DNA of 64,000 nucleotides from Takakia lepidozioides (taxonomy: Eukaryota > Streptophyta > Takakiopsida > Takakiales > Takakiaceae): the NCBI GenBank assembly GCA_030704615.1, contig CM060732.1, forward strand, positions 36,249,053 to 36,313,052. The letters are read 5' to 3'. The notes beneath the pieces are model-generated. The model ran no database searches. It was not told where the DNA came from and worked only from the letters and a program-made list of their open reading frames with translations. The translations under genes and the position numbers were made by a program. Below, one piece after another: positions 12,503 to 23,390 of the stretch (the first letter of the stretch is position 1; every line of letters begins with the position of its first letter).

Positions 12503-12749
12503 GCCCATGTACGTGTAGGCCACCTCTCACGTTCTTCTTTCCTACTTTGCAGACTCTTATCTTTCAGGCATTCTGCTTCGTGAAGGAACATTCGAAATTC
12601 AAATTACGTCAAGTAGGCAGACTTGTTGATTCCACAGTTGATCCATTGGAGTATAACGTCCCGTTCAACCATGTGGGAGAGAAGGACATGCTTTGTGATT
12701 TGTCGGGCAAGCCTATTGGGACCTCCTCCACAGCGTCGTGAAATTCGCA

Positions 12750-13154
12750 AACATCCAGGACAAACCTGTTCCGATTCTCCCTTAGTGTCAACAATATATT
12801 CCCTGGCCCAGAAGAGTGAGTGAGCAACTCAAGAGCCCTATCCGGGAGCAAATACTGTGGAGGTGCAGTATAGTTATGGTAGTAAGACCTCCAGAACTCG
12901 CCACAGCAACATCTCATGATGAAGAGACGAACACTCCGTCTTTCAGTTCTATTTCGCACAACAAGTATCCACTGTTGTCCACTGGCAGGCCTCACCCAAA
13001 GAGAATCCCACAAAAGTGCTCGGAAACTCGTCACCCTGCGTGTACCTTCACTGAAGTCCAACTCCACCATAATGTCTCTCATCACCGGCTCACGCAATCG
13101 TGATCCTCGAATCCCGCTCCGTTGAATGCAGAAGGCATTTACACAGGGCGGCAT
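12750..13154 (-). CDS. Unassigned minus-strand ORF between gene 2 and gene 3
   Basis: An uninterrupted minus-strand reading frame begins at an ATG at 13152-13154 and stays open past 12750 into the antisense of gene 2. It includes FWRSYYHNYTAPPQYLLPD and a basic Arg-rich N-terminal half. A similar motif is seen at 2270-2450 on the plus strand. It could be a fourth transposon gene, or the antisense of the gene 2 3' end, because one plus-strand frame across 12.82-13.10 kb is also open. I cannot decide which strand codes. Confidence 0.3.
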
Positions 13155-13430
13155 TGAGGAAGTGTGCGCCCACCGGGAATGGAGAGGGATAAGTAATCAT
13201 TGTTGTTTTTCAACACGGAGATGCAAACATTGAAAACCCAATGCGGAACACCCTCTCATGTGATCTTCTATGGGGCAACGGCAATACGTGCCCCCATTGG
13301 CCGGCAACAGCTATCCACACAGGCGATCGAAAATGACTGGGGCTAGAAGGGGCTTAACAGATAAGGTGCCACGACATTACGGGAAGAAATTGTGCTAAAA
13401 CCACTGGCGTCCTAAAACCACCGACCTTGG
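13155..13430. other. Spacer before palindrome cluster A3
   Basis: No gene or repeat recognised. Together with 13431-13961 it separates the converging genes 2 and 3. Confidence 0.4.
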
Positions 13431-13720
13431 TATTTCGGCGCCGAAATTCCCAAGAGCAGTGTGCTAAAGTGGTGTTTTGAAAACTTCCACCGGGGTATTT
13501 TGGCGCCGAAATTCTCTTTTGAAATGTGATATACTGGCGTATTTTTATGGCGCAGAGCGGGCTATTTCAGCGCCGAAATACCCAAGTGGAATGTGCTGAA
13601 GTGCCTTGTGCTGAAGGCTTCCATCGTGATATTTTGGTGCAGTAATTCCTACGTGGAATTTTATAAGGCCCATATTATGAAGGCGCACACTGGGCTATTT
13701 CGGCGCCGAAATTCCCAATA
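13431..13720. repeat. Palindrome cluster A3
   Basis: Four A-type palindromes occur near 13434, 13498, 13564 and 13702, each followed by a CCCAAG/CCCAAT-like tail. A further degenerate one is near 13634. The first three are about 64-66 bp apart, as in array A2. The cluster lies between the converging genes 2 and 3, so it is not restricted to promoters. Confidence 0.85.
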
Positions 13721-13961
13721 GGAATGTTAGAAACGGCAGGGTTTTCATGGCTTCAAGTTCGCGGTTCGCTGGTGTGCATAAATTACTTGTAGGGTTCTTT
13801 ACTTAACTTTGCGTCTCTTCTGCTTTTATTATTATATTGTGGTTTGCGGAAGAAATGTAGGGAATCGGACTTGCAGTCTGAACACAATGATTTCAGAAAT
13901 CGTCAATATTTTCATTAAGTGTTTCAGAAGTGTACAACAGAAGGATCCAAATGAGACTTTG

Positions 13962-15265
13962 CTATGGTGAGGATCCGCGATCACTGTCCGATGCATCCCC
14001 GGCCTCATGCAAGGATGGCTGCCTTCCACCTGCCTCCGAACCTGCACTGCCGCTACCGCTGTTACTCTGAGAAGCCCTCCCCTCAAAAATACCATCCTCA
14101 CCAGCTAGAACTGTCCACCTTGGTGCGGAACTGTCCTCATCATCCCCCTCACTCTCAGACGCGGATTCTATGACGAACTTGCCTACTTTGTCTTTCACAA
14201 TTCCATGTTTGACCTCACGCATCATTATAATTCTCTGCTCATTCCCGAATATCAATTGCTCAAACCGAGTAGGCCTATCCTCCCTCCTGATGGCTTCTCT
14301 GGCACTCGTGTCTGCAAAGGCTGGTAGAAAAAAGGGCTTCTGGGGACTCGCGAGAAACGATTTTTTGGCAAAGAATGGCCGATGCGATTCTGTCTCCTCC
14401 TCTGCAACAGGGTCCGATTCGGGCAAGCCTCCTAGCATTTCCTCATCGGATGACTCTGCAAGGCTGAGTGTACGCACAAATACAGAATGAAGCACATTAG
14501 AACATTCAAACAGGGAATCATCGGCAGGTTGCATGGTCCCTATAACCGAAACCAATACACTTACTATGGTGCAACTCACTTGAAGATAGGCATTGCAGGA
14601 AGCGGCTTCGGGCGCCCTTGCATTGGACGAATTTCCTGGACTTCCTCCTCCTCCTCTTCCTCCTCCCCTTCCACGTCCTCTTCTGCGTTGTTGGGATCCT
14701 CAGTCGGAGGCAAACGTTGTAGGCCCGCCAAATTGAAATCGTACAAGGCCGTATCCCCCTCAAATGAGAACACAAATCGGTTGGACATCCTTCCCGCCCA
14801 CATATAGGCACCTGCGAATTCATACGACACAACCAAAGCCAAAGTCAAGAATGACTCGCTTCCTCGCGCAAGCAAACAAAGACAATCAGAAACGGTGTCA
14901 ATTTCGGTGTCGCAATCACTGAACGCTCTCACATATATTAGCAGTGACGTCGAGGACCCTGCCTTCAACATCCGTACACGTTTCCATGAGCGTCTGGATG
15001 AATGCAGGACTCCTGGTCCTGCCATACCTCCAGCCTCCAATATCTGCATGTTTTCACCAACGTGACCTCTATAGATATCTTGTATCTTTATGTTTGCCAT
15101 CTTAATCCAGAAAACGGCAATGCGTAGTGGACGACTATAATTCTGGACCTGTGGTTCGACGACTCGGTGGTTTGTGTTGTGGATGTCAACGTAGCAGCAT
15201 AGCGTGGTAAGGATCATTGTGGAGGGTGATTGGAGGGCACAGGCTCCGGGATATGGTAGTTCCAC
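13962..15265 (-). CDS. MULE A gene 3: acidic protein, unknown function
   Basis: The gene reads leftwards in at least two exon blocks. The first (15265-14576) holds YMWAGRMSNRFVFSFEGD, LAGLQRLPP and a long Glu run (about 14640-14670). The second (about 14475-13962) starts near RPFFAKKSFLASPQK and ends in a Ser/Asp-rich tail after WTVLAGEDGIFEGRASQS. Element B encodes the matching C-terminal part (PFFARADFMTSPVK ... VPQGEDGIFESLANEQS, then an acidic tail) at 61930-62633, so the protein is conserved between families. No domain is recognised. An acidic tail suits a chromatin-associated protein, but that is inference. Part of the 15265-14820 block is probably intron. Confidence 0.55.
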
Positions 15266-15299
15266 AGGTTTCTTATGCCGCAGTGGTATTTCTGATGAT

Positions 15300-15655
15300 G
15301 GAAGCTCGGAGTAGTCGCTGTACGAAATAAAAACTTGTGGTTGCCTGATGTTTTTATTTCGAGCGTCTATGGCAATTTTCTGTCATGTCAATGTGGGCTT
15401 GATGTTGAGTTGAATGGGGTTTGCAAGTTGAATTGTCGTCTGACCCTAAATATATTACCTTGTCAGCACAATGGCTTGTGAGGGCTACAATTTTGTGTCT
15501 CTTTCCTGTCCTGCACAATGTTTTACAGTGGTGACGTGGAATAACGGTGCCGAAATACCTCATTCCGCATCCTGGACCAGGAGAAACAGACCCTATTATC
15601 GAGGTACGAGGACATAACACCATCAATAAAGGCACGAAAATTCCAATTCCGCGGA
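15300..15655. other. Right subterminal region of MULE A
   Basis: No gene is seen. A degenerate palindrome half (aacggtgccgaaatac) lies at 15541-15556. It precedes the terminal repeats. Confidence 0.45.
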
Positions 15656-15723
15656 TGCCCGCTCATGAGCTCATAGGCTCATAGGCTCATGGGCTCATGG
15701 GCTCATGAAATAGTAAACATCCT
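15656..15723. repeat. Right terminus of MULE A (terminal inverted repeat)
   Basis: Short repeats of the type GGCTCATG/CTCATAG end in GGCTCATGAAATAGTAAAC. Read in reverse complement, the end is GTTTACTATTTCATGAGCC followed by ATGAGCC units. The left end of element B at about 51222 reads GTTTACTATTTCATGA, then ATGAGCC units. Opposite ends of the two elements are therefore inverted matches, as expected for a TIR. The 9 bp just outside (atccttacc) are a candidate target duplication; its partner is off the window or lost. Confidence 0.6.
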
Positions 15724-16975
15724 TACCCAGCCACCGAGAAAGTGAAGGGAGATTGTTCAGAGTCACTGCTTTGGAAGGTACCTCTGCTGTGGAAGTCCCT
15801 TCTAGGTCCGCTGTCCCTGCTTTGCTCGAATTATACCATGCTTCTACTTATGCTGGCCATTTGGAGGTTGCTAAAACTGTCAAGAGATTACAGGAGCAGT
15901 ACCATTGGAAAGGCTTAGTTAAAGATGTCTTTAGCTTTCATTGCAAGGTGTGTGCCCTATCATGCTAAGACCATCCTACCTAGAACCAAAGCTCCCTTGC
16001 CTTTACAGCCTACCCCGGTGATTGAACCATTTGCCAGGGTTGACTTAGATCTAGTTGGACCCCTTAAATCCACGTCCAAGGGCCATGCATACCTTGCGGT
16101 TGCAACGGACTACCTGACGAAATGGGTTGAGCCCGACCTCTGGTTGCTAAGGATAGTGATGAGGTGGTGCAATTCTTCTTTGATAAGGTGAATATTCTTC
16201 GTCATGGTTGCCCTCTGGAAATCCTCACGGATCAAGGTACAAAGTTCTGCAACCAACTTATGGAGATTGTCTTGTTTAATCTCAACACTAAGCATGCCGT
16301 TACTGCTCCCTACAATCCCCAATGCAATGGTTTGACAGAACGATTTAACAAAACTATATGCCAGATGCTCGAGAAGAATGGGACACTCATTGATGAATGG
16401 GATATTGCTGTGCCTATTCTGCTCTTTGCCTACGAGACTTCTATCCATGCCAGTACCAAACTCTCACCTTTTGAACTTTTGTATGGTAGGAAATGTAGAA
16501 CCCCTTTGCATATCTCCTGGCTGCAGGTCTCGACTACTTAGCCTGAGAATTGGGAAGCCTTCTTGCTTTCTATGGATGCTAGACGGCGTAGTTTGAGGGA
16601 AACTGCCAAATCTAACATTGTGTTTGCTCAAGCTGCTCAGGCAAAGAATTACAACCGCCGTGTTGTGTATTCTGAGTCATTCAAGATATGCTAGTCTGTT
16701 TGTGTGAGACTCCAACCTGGTAAACAGATTTCCAAGGCCAAACAAAGAATTGATGGCCCTTACCTTATCTTTGATATTCTTCCTGGCAGACAGTATGTCT
16801 TGCTCCCACAACATGCCTCTACTCCTCACTTAGCTAGCTCCATTCATGTTTCACTACTTGTTCCATGCACTCTTATTTTTTATCTAACCTGTTTGAATGT
16901 TGAGAACCGTCAGGTGATCTTCACCCCCACAGCTCGGACAGCTCGCACTATGGTAGCCTCTTCTTTAGAGTAGTG
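15724..16975 (+). pseudogene. Ty3-type retrotransposon integrase remnant
   Basis: The fragments in order are a zinc-binding HHCC region (HASTYAGH ... HCKVCALSC, 15820-15965), a first catalytic Asp in VDLDLVGPL (about 16040), LTDQGTKF (about 16225, second Asp) and NGLTERFNKTICQ (about 16330, Glu). The usual ELLYGRKCRTPL block and a C-terminal chromo-like tail (AKQRIDGPYLIFDIL) follow. Frames change near 15960, 16160 and 16540 and stops intervene, so it is dead. Upstream RT/RNase H is absent, because MULE A abuts at 15723. This fits insertion of the MULE into an older Ty3 copy. Confidence 0.85.
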
Positions 16976-17990
16976 TTTGAATTTCGTGCTAGTTTTCTGT
17001 ACCATTTGTAGCACTCGGGGTTTTTCCTATGGGATGCTTTGTCCTCCACCCCGCTTGCAGGGTGAGGTTTTCTTCCCTAGGTTTTTTCATCCCTTGTGTG
17101 CCGAGTGTGTAGCTTGTTTTGGCTAGGGTTCAGTTTTGTTCTCCCTGAGCTCATCACTCGCAGGAGCTCACAGTTTCTTGTGGCCCCAGCAGGCTTCACA
17201 TATGTAGAGCTGAGATTCCTTCTCACCTTACTTTTCGACATGGATGAATGGAGGAGGGATGCGATCCGAATGATTTAAGGGATGGACGAAGCCGGGATGA
17301 AGGCTGGATGGACTTACACCTTGCGCATAAGGATGAGCTGGCAACAGCTGATGGCTTTATTAGGGGCTGTCTTATTCTAACAGCTAGTTTAGGATCAGGC
17401 TAGAATGGGACTGGGTGATCTGGCTTCTTTCTATGGCTGTGCTGGAAGGGCATATGGTGGACCTATGTGTAAGTGTCATACGACACTAAGATTAGATTAT
17501 GACCTAATACTATTTAATCCTCACTGCCGTGGTAGTGGTGGTGGTGGGTTTTGGGTCTTACGCGAGCGTACGTTGGGCGTAACTGTGTGCTTGAGTGGTT
17601 GGATGAAAGTGTTTGGAGGTCTGCGTCTGTGGTGTCCTCTTAGTAAGATTCCGTCTTCTTTGCCAGACCCATCTACCGACTACATTCCCCAGATAAGGTC
17701 AAGTCCGGTAGAGGAAGGGGAACAAACCCATAGCGCCGGAATCAGGCTTCACACAGTTGCCACCAGAATATTCTGTCTATATTTCTAATGAATGACATTC
17801 CCTGGATGACCAGTTTCATGGTCTTTAGGTCTGGAGTTTAACTTCTTGTGCATGCTTATGAGGATATTACCCTGCGTGCCACTCGGGTGATTCAGGACTC
17901 AAATCTTGTTACTGCGATATATGTGTTTATTAATAAACACTGTGTGATCTTCTAGATTTTTACTATCTATTCATAATTACTAGAGGGCAG
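16976..17990 (+). other. Possible 3' non-coding part or LTR of the Ty3 remnant
   Basis: Follows the integrase directly and has no convincing ORF. No second LTR is in view, so its boundaries cannot be set. Confidence 0.3.
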
Positions 17991-19470
17991 GGCTTGCATG
18001 AATTACATGCATTCATTTTAAAATGCATGTATTGAGATATTCTTACTTTTCTATACCAACTAGTTCCATAGTATTAGATTATTCACAAAATTTTAATATT
18101 TGTCTATTCTCAATAGCCACAGGTTTTGGATATGCAGATGGTTATCAATTGATGGTATTCCAATTGTAATACCAGCCGATTATCGGCCCAGGTATAAATA
18201 ATTCTATTTAGTTCAATATAATTTAAAATGATATTGGCCCACCTAAGTAAGTTCAATTGATAGGCATACCTTGTTTCCCAAGGAAAATACAAATATGTTG
18301 CAAATGCCCTAAGTTGCATCATTGAGATTCACATATTGCAAATCTGTGTAAAATCCAGAGAAATCATGACGACCCAAAGTGGGTATGTACTTTTATTGCG
18401 TAGGTCCCATCTTGCGTAAATGAAGTCCGATGAACCCTTGAATAAAAAAGATGCGCCTAGAAGAGAGGAATCCAACGAACTAATACGCTCCCCCATACAG
18501 TTAAGCAACACAAGAAGAAAAAGACAGGACTTAAGCCATTTGCATGGTTGTGGGGTGGCCAGCGTACAGGCGGAAATGGGCACATTAGCCTGACCTACAA
18601 ATGACTATGAAACATAGAAAAAATGACATCTATAAATGTGGTTTTGAAATTTTCTTGAAAATTTTTGACATTCATCTTTACCTTCTTACAAGGGAGGATT
18701 GCAGAAGAGGAATTTCCATTCTATTCTCGCTAGCACCGTGGAGCAACAATCTTCTGTGTTTGGTTTTAACTTTTTTTTTCCTTTATCTTCTGCTTCCTAA
18801 TTTGCCTCAAAAAAGGCATAATCTGCCCCCAAAATCCTTTACGTAACTTACAATATGGTCTTTGGGAAACTGACCATGTTTTTCTTAACCCTAACGCAGG
18901 ATGCCATTTTGGTGGGCCACCCCCACCCCAAAAGAGGACCTAGTCTCATTGATGAGGCTCTATTTGGCAGTGACTATTCATCCACAAAAATGAACCTTAC
19001 CAATTTTACCTACCTACTACATCTAACTACTCACAAAATTTTAGATTTATCTTTAGATTTTCAGGATCTGAGCGGAATCTCGTTACTCCGCCTTTATGGC
19101 TCCATGCAAGGTTATTTTTTCCTTACCTTTCAATAAAGTTCTACAGGGCTACAATCCCCCTGTTCTAAATAAATAAAATAAAATAAAAATTAGAAGGATT
19201 TAGAAGGATTGACCGGCAGGTTGTAGCAAAAATTCATGGTGGTATTCTCAACTCCACAGAAAATTGATGAAAAAATTCAGTTTGACCAAGGTGATTTGCT
19301 GACTTGATAATTTCCTGGGGCACGGACCTCCACATTTAGAAAGCAAGGAGGGTTAGAGTATGCTCTCCTAATTTGAGGATCAAATTCTGAAAATTTCAAG
19401 TGGTTCCTTTGTATATCCAATGAGAGGAGTAGAATGGATATTCCACCACACTTAGAGATAAAAAGCTTCA
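17991..19470. other. AT-rich intergenic DNA
   Basis: No gene recognised. Open stretches here are short and lack recognisable motifs. A simple AT/A-rich run lies at about 19168-19190. Confidence 0.5.
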
Positions 19471-19475
19471 GTAGG

Positions 19476-19576
19476 GGAAGGCCCCCGCCCGAGGGCATTC
19501 CACGATTTAAGGGTTGCCTGCCAAGGGTGTTAGCCCAGCCCGAGAATCGTGGAATGCCCGCGGGCAGGGGCCTTCC
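19476..19576. repeat. Foldback hairpin with 32 bp arms
   Basis: The left arm 19476-19507 (GGAAGGCCCC ... ATTCCACGATT) is nearly the exact reverse complement of 19545-19576 (AATCGTGGAAT ... GGGGCCTTCC), around a 37 bp loop. The arms are GC-rich within AT-rich DNA. It could be a foldback/MITE core or a hairpin RNA source; neither is shown. Confidence 0.8.
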
Positions 19577-19639
19577 CGTTCGTGAAAAACGGCTTAGAAC
19601 TTTCATCCACTTTGCAGAATGTTCGTCCAGTCGACAACC

Positions 19640-19760
19640 AGCATGTAGCCCAATGGTAATGGGAACATACCACGTTGGATGTGGATGTGGGTTCAAACCA
19701 GTGTTGTACCGGTATATAGGGTATTCCTTGATATGTGCACAGTTATATGCAATGGTATCA
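19640..19760 (+). mobile_element. tRNA-derived SINE-like segment
   Basis: TAGCCCAATGG at 19646-19656 fits a Pol III A box, and GGTTCAAACC at 19690-19699 fits a B box, 44 bp apart. No good acceptor stem is seen, so a SINE head is more likely than a tRNA gene. The 3' boundary is unknown. Confidence 0.35.
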
Positions 19761-19870
19761 AGGACCCTACCAGCCTGATATCAACCAAGAGAAATACCCC
19801 GGCTATGCACAAGTTGCCCCCAATAAGTCCCAAATTAATACCCTGGCTCCAGTATGGTATTCATTAATGT

Positions 19871-20135
19871 CATACCCTTGTAGATACCAGTACCGCCCTG
19901 TTGGTGTGGCAAAGTCCCTCAAGTGTTTGCTGTATAGCATAGGTGGGGGGGGCGCTTCATACCCTTGTAGATACCAGTACTGCCCTGTTGGTGTGGCAAA
20001 GTCCCTCAAATATTTGCTGTATAGCATAGGTGGGGGGGCGCTTCATACCCTTGTAGATACCAGTACCGCCCTGTTGGTGTGGCAAAGTCCCTCAAATATT
20101 TGCTGTATAGCATAGGTGGGGGGGGAGGGGCGCTT
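19871..20135 (+). repeat. Three tandem copies of an 86-87 bp repeat
   Basis: Units start at 19871, 19958 and 20044 with CATACCCTTGTAGATACC and end in a G-run followed by GCGCTT. They are nearly identical; the G-tract varies from 7 to about 9 and the last one is longer. No coding role is seen. Confidence 0.9.
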
Positions 20136-20735
20136 CTTCAATGTCCAGTGTAGTGGCTGTAAATTTTACTTCAGAGGCTGATTTGGTCAAGGATCATGAA
20201 GATGAATTGCAAGAGGCTGGATATTTTGATGGCTTGGGAGATTAGACTTCTTAGCCTGCTACTAATGGGATTGATTCCATCTAAAATTGAATCAAATTCT
20301 GCAACCACTCAATTGTTCTAGAGGCACTTACAATTGTATTTATGGTGACTTCAATAAAATACTTCTTTGATTTAAAATATCTACCCAAGAATTTTAGTAC
20401 AACAAATTTGCTCTTATTATTTTAAGGTTGCAATGATCTTATCTAATACCAAGCCCGGATATATGTATCATTCGTATCACCCAAACAACTACTCTATATT
20501 TATACCATATCAAACAAAACTACTTATTTATACCAGTCCAGTATCTAAATATTTTAAATTAATGTAACACCAGGACCTGCCATATCTCAAATTTAGTCCA
20601 TAATTCAATACCAGTACTAGTCTGGTATGCCCAAATTTTAATCTGTACTTCCAGATTTGCAAAGCCCTGTACACTCGGTTGTCTTGCGCATTCGCCTCCT
20701 GAAAACAAACAACAATATTGGCCTTCACATTAGAC
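20136..20735. other. AT-rich intergenic DNA
   Basis: Nothing recognisable beyond low-complexity AT-rich sequence. Confidence 0.5.
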
Positions 20736-20860
20736 TAGTAGACCATAGAGCAGTAGACCATAGACTAGTAGATTGGGCCAGTAGACCATACACCAGTAGG
20801 CCATTACAGTAGACCAGTAGAGCATAGTAGTAGAGCATAGCCGTGGACCCATGTAGCAGA
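20736..20860. repeat. Degenerate CAGTAGACCATA repeats
   Basis: Irregular repeats of a 10-13 bp unit (cagtagaccata, agtagagcatag). Low complexity with no coding potential. Confidence 0.75.
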
Positions 20861-21225
20861 CCACAGCCACGGCAGTAGTACGCCTTTCAAAGCAACTGCA
20901 GTACCATGTTGCGCAAAGTAGACCCAAAACAGTAATCGCCTTACTGCAACAACATTGCTTGCGATCGCTCATGATGCCGCTTTTGACATCACCTTGAGCA
21001 AGGGTTCACCTGGAACCCTCTTTGACTAGGAAGATAACCTTGAACCAACTGTGCGCCCCAATCACTACAATTGGGTCCGCCTTGGAATGCTGGCCTGAGG
21101 TACGGGAACACGCCGAAGCCGCACTACGACTTCGTCCCGAGGCTACACTACAACACTGGTTCAAACCACAGTCTGGTGTGTCATGAAGGTATCCACCTTT
21201 CAGCTGGAAGGTAGTAGCCCTTGTG

Positions 21226-22020
21226 GTGAAGAGGTTGGGTAGCGAGTGAGCATGCTCACATGAGCACAAGGGCATATTCTCCGAATTTTCGGGAAATTTC
21301 CACGGCAAAGTGAAATTGATGAAATTAATAATCATGCAAAATTAACACATAAAGAACAAATAGCCCGTATACCTGGTGAACATGTTATCCTATAGGCATG
21401 GCTTTTTCTCCATAAGAGGCGGGAGAGAGGCTTTACCTCAACTTTAAGATCCTTTCCCTTGTTTAAAAAAAATAAAAAATCACGCATGGATAATTTCGCA
21501 GTGCGAAATTCCGCCTGAGAAGCAATGACATTGTGGCTAAAATGATGAATAGGTCACTTTTCAAGCCCCCACCCACTCCTTTTGAATGTAGGATTTTTGG
21601 GTGATGGGATTTCTCAATGCAAAACCCACCGCTTGCTTGGTTTGTGCCCATATCACCAAGTATTTTTGCGAAATTCACCACTGCCTAGTTTGTGCCTAGA
21701 GAGAGATGACTTAGGCCGAAGCCGGCGCAACTAAGAGCCACTTCACCTTGCGGCTACTGCCCCCTTTCGGGGCTGGCCCCCCCTATATAGTTTGTGCCCA
21801 TATCACCAAGGAGGTTGGGTAGCGCATGAGCATGCTCACGTGAGCACAAGGGCACATTCCTGAATTTGCATGAAATTTCCACTGCAAAATGAATTTGGCG
21901 AAACTAAAAACTATGAGAAACTAACACGTAGAGGTTACGTAGCCCCTATACCCGATGAGCATGTTACCCTATAGGCGTGGGTTTTCTCCATAACATGCGC
22001 GAGAGTGTGTGGTAAGGCTT
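21226..22020 (+). repeat. Pair of direct repeats about 580 bp apart
   Basis: The segment at 21228-21435 (gaggttgggtagcg, tgagcatgctcac, ctataggc, ttttctccataa) recurs at 21808-22015 with moderate divergence. The pair may be duplicated or LTR-like pieces of an unidentified element. No coding sequence lies between them. Confidence 0.65.
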
Positions 22021-22149
22021 CAACTGAAATTGCAGGTCCTCACCCATAGCTAATAGAAATATGTACCACACAACCTGATAATTTCGCAGCTCTAGAAACT
22101 CTATACCAACCAGCCTGACAAGAAATCAACTACAGCAGAAAGTATGAGA

Positions 22150-22660
22150 AGCTCACTATTAAAGTCCCCAGCACCAAGCCCATATCACCGAAGTATTTCT
22201 CAAATACCAGTAAGAGTTTCTCAAAGCGAAACCCACTTCTTCATATATTTCTCAAATACTAAGAAATGTTTCTCAATGCGAAACCCACCGCTGCATACGT
22301 TTGTGTCCATATCACCAAGTCTGTCTCAAATACAGGAAGGGTTTCTCAATGCGAAACCCACCGCTGCATAGGTTTGTGCCAATATCACCACATCTTCCTC
22401 AATGCAAAACTCATCGCTGCAGGTTCCTGGCTACTCTAATGAAGTTTCCGCCTCGCGGAATTGGCGCAGATGTACTGTATATATGCTCCGGTCGCTTATG
22501 GTTTTATTCCGTTTTGGAAACATATAACTCCTATGACCAAGGTCAGAATAACATGAAACTCCCATGACCGTGGGTTGTGCTCACGCGATACCAACCCCCA
22601 TCACCAAGTATTTCTCGGCGAAATTCACCGCTGTAAAATTCACCGCCGCCACTATAGGTT
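22150..22660. repeat. Dispersed short repeat (tctcaatgcgaaacccacc)
   Basis: Units containing TTTCTCAA(T/A)GCGAAACCCACC followed by GCTGCAT recur near 22210, 22270 and 22345, with degenerate copies near 22390 and 22615. They look like decayed tandem-repeat DNA. An (AT)n tract follows at about 22908-22922. Confidence 0.6.
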
Positions 22661-23390
22661 TAGGGTTTTTGGCTACACTACCGAAGGTTTCGCCTCGCTG
22701 AATTGGCGCAGATGTACCTACAAATGCACCAGTCCTCTATACCCGCTTATGGTTTTATTCCATTTTGAAAACATATAACTCCTATGACCGAGGTTTAAAA
22801 ACATAAAACTCACATGATCGTGGGTTACGCGAGCGTGCATATGTTGTGCTCACATGATACCAACCCCTCTCTTCACCATAATTTACGCTCCCTTTGGGGG
22901 GCGTCTAATGATATATATATATTTGTCCAATCTGCATAATGTTCCTTCAATTTGAGCGGGAGTATTTCGAGGCATATTCCCGAGGGACCTTTAATGTTGA
23001 GTCTTTACGCATTCGCAAAGACCCGGCAAAACTTTCTTAGTGTAAGTTATTCGAAGGGCACCTTAGGCAATGGAAGGCACCTTACAGTTCGGTTCGTAAG
23101 GTTCCTCCTCAAATATTCACCAATCTGAACCTCCCATTAGATTATACCTGAGCCGTCCAGACTTAAAGAATTTTTTGCTGTTCCTTTACCGCTTGGTGCC
23201 GGGCGCTCATTCGAGTAACGCCCGCTCCTCGTGCCTTACTTTCCCTCCACGTAACCAGCGTGGAGGGCTGCTTCTCTGGAAGTTTCTGGGCCATGACAAC
23301 ACGCCAAGCAGACGAGTGCAGTGCAGTGGGAAGCAGCAGATCGCTTCGTTTGTAGCATACAATTTGGTGTTGCTCTTTGCTGAGGGTAGA

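Larger units (their letters stand above)
8604..12800 (+). pseudogene. Accessory gene 2 of MULE A: ParB-like / methyltransferase-like protein
   Basis: A multi-exon gene. The N-terminus is basic (RRRTRDFGKP), then Pro/Lys-rich (TPQKSPQKSPPRVQKPRK, about 8970-9040). The exon to about 9888 carries SNIGRVLGS, FREGYRRGSAAFYVSIEN and a ParB-like motif VWDGNHMMLAW (9729-9755). Further exons are about 10056-10250, 10424-10612, 10690-10828, 10900-11117, 11320-12459 and 12553 onwards. The last long exon has a Lys/Glu-rich linker, then DMILVDIPDG (12184-12213) and NMLDNDGCVVVLAADG, resembling methyltransferase motif IV and the next strand. One frame runs through 11287-12462 but is broken by TAG at 11608, 11755 and 11965 and TAA at 12100; TGA at 9214 breaks an earlier exon. 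The 3' end past 12740 is unclear. The family is unknown to me. Confidence 0.7.
2700..15723. mobile_element. MULE-like DNA transposon A (large, multi-gene, decayed)
   Basis: Layout from left to right: leftward transposase (3627-6610), divergent control region with palindromes (6.87-8.35 kb), rightward gene 2 (8604-about 12.8 kb), a short palindrome cluster (13.43-13.72 kb), leftward gene 3 (13962-15265), and a right terminus of CATGAGC-type repeats closed by TCATGAAATAGTAAAC near 15723. The same genes and the inverted terminus recur in element B at 51.2-64 kb. All its genes carry stops or frameshifts, so it is probably non-autonomous now. The left boundary is an estimate. Confidence 0.7.

Noticed and set aside
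19640-19710. A functional tRNA gene
   Set aside because: A and B boxes only; no acceptor or anticodon stem could be paired.
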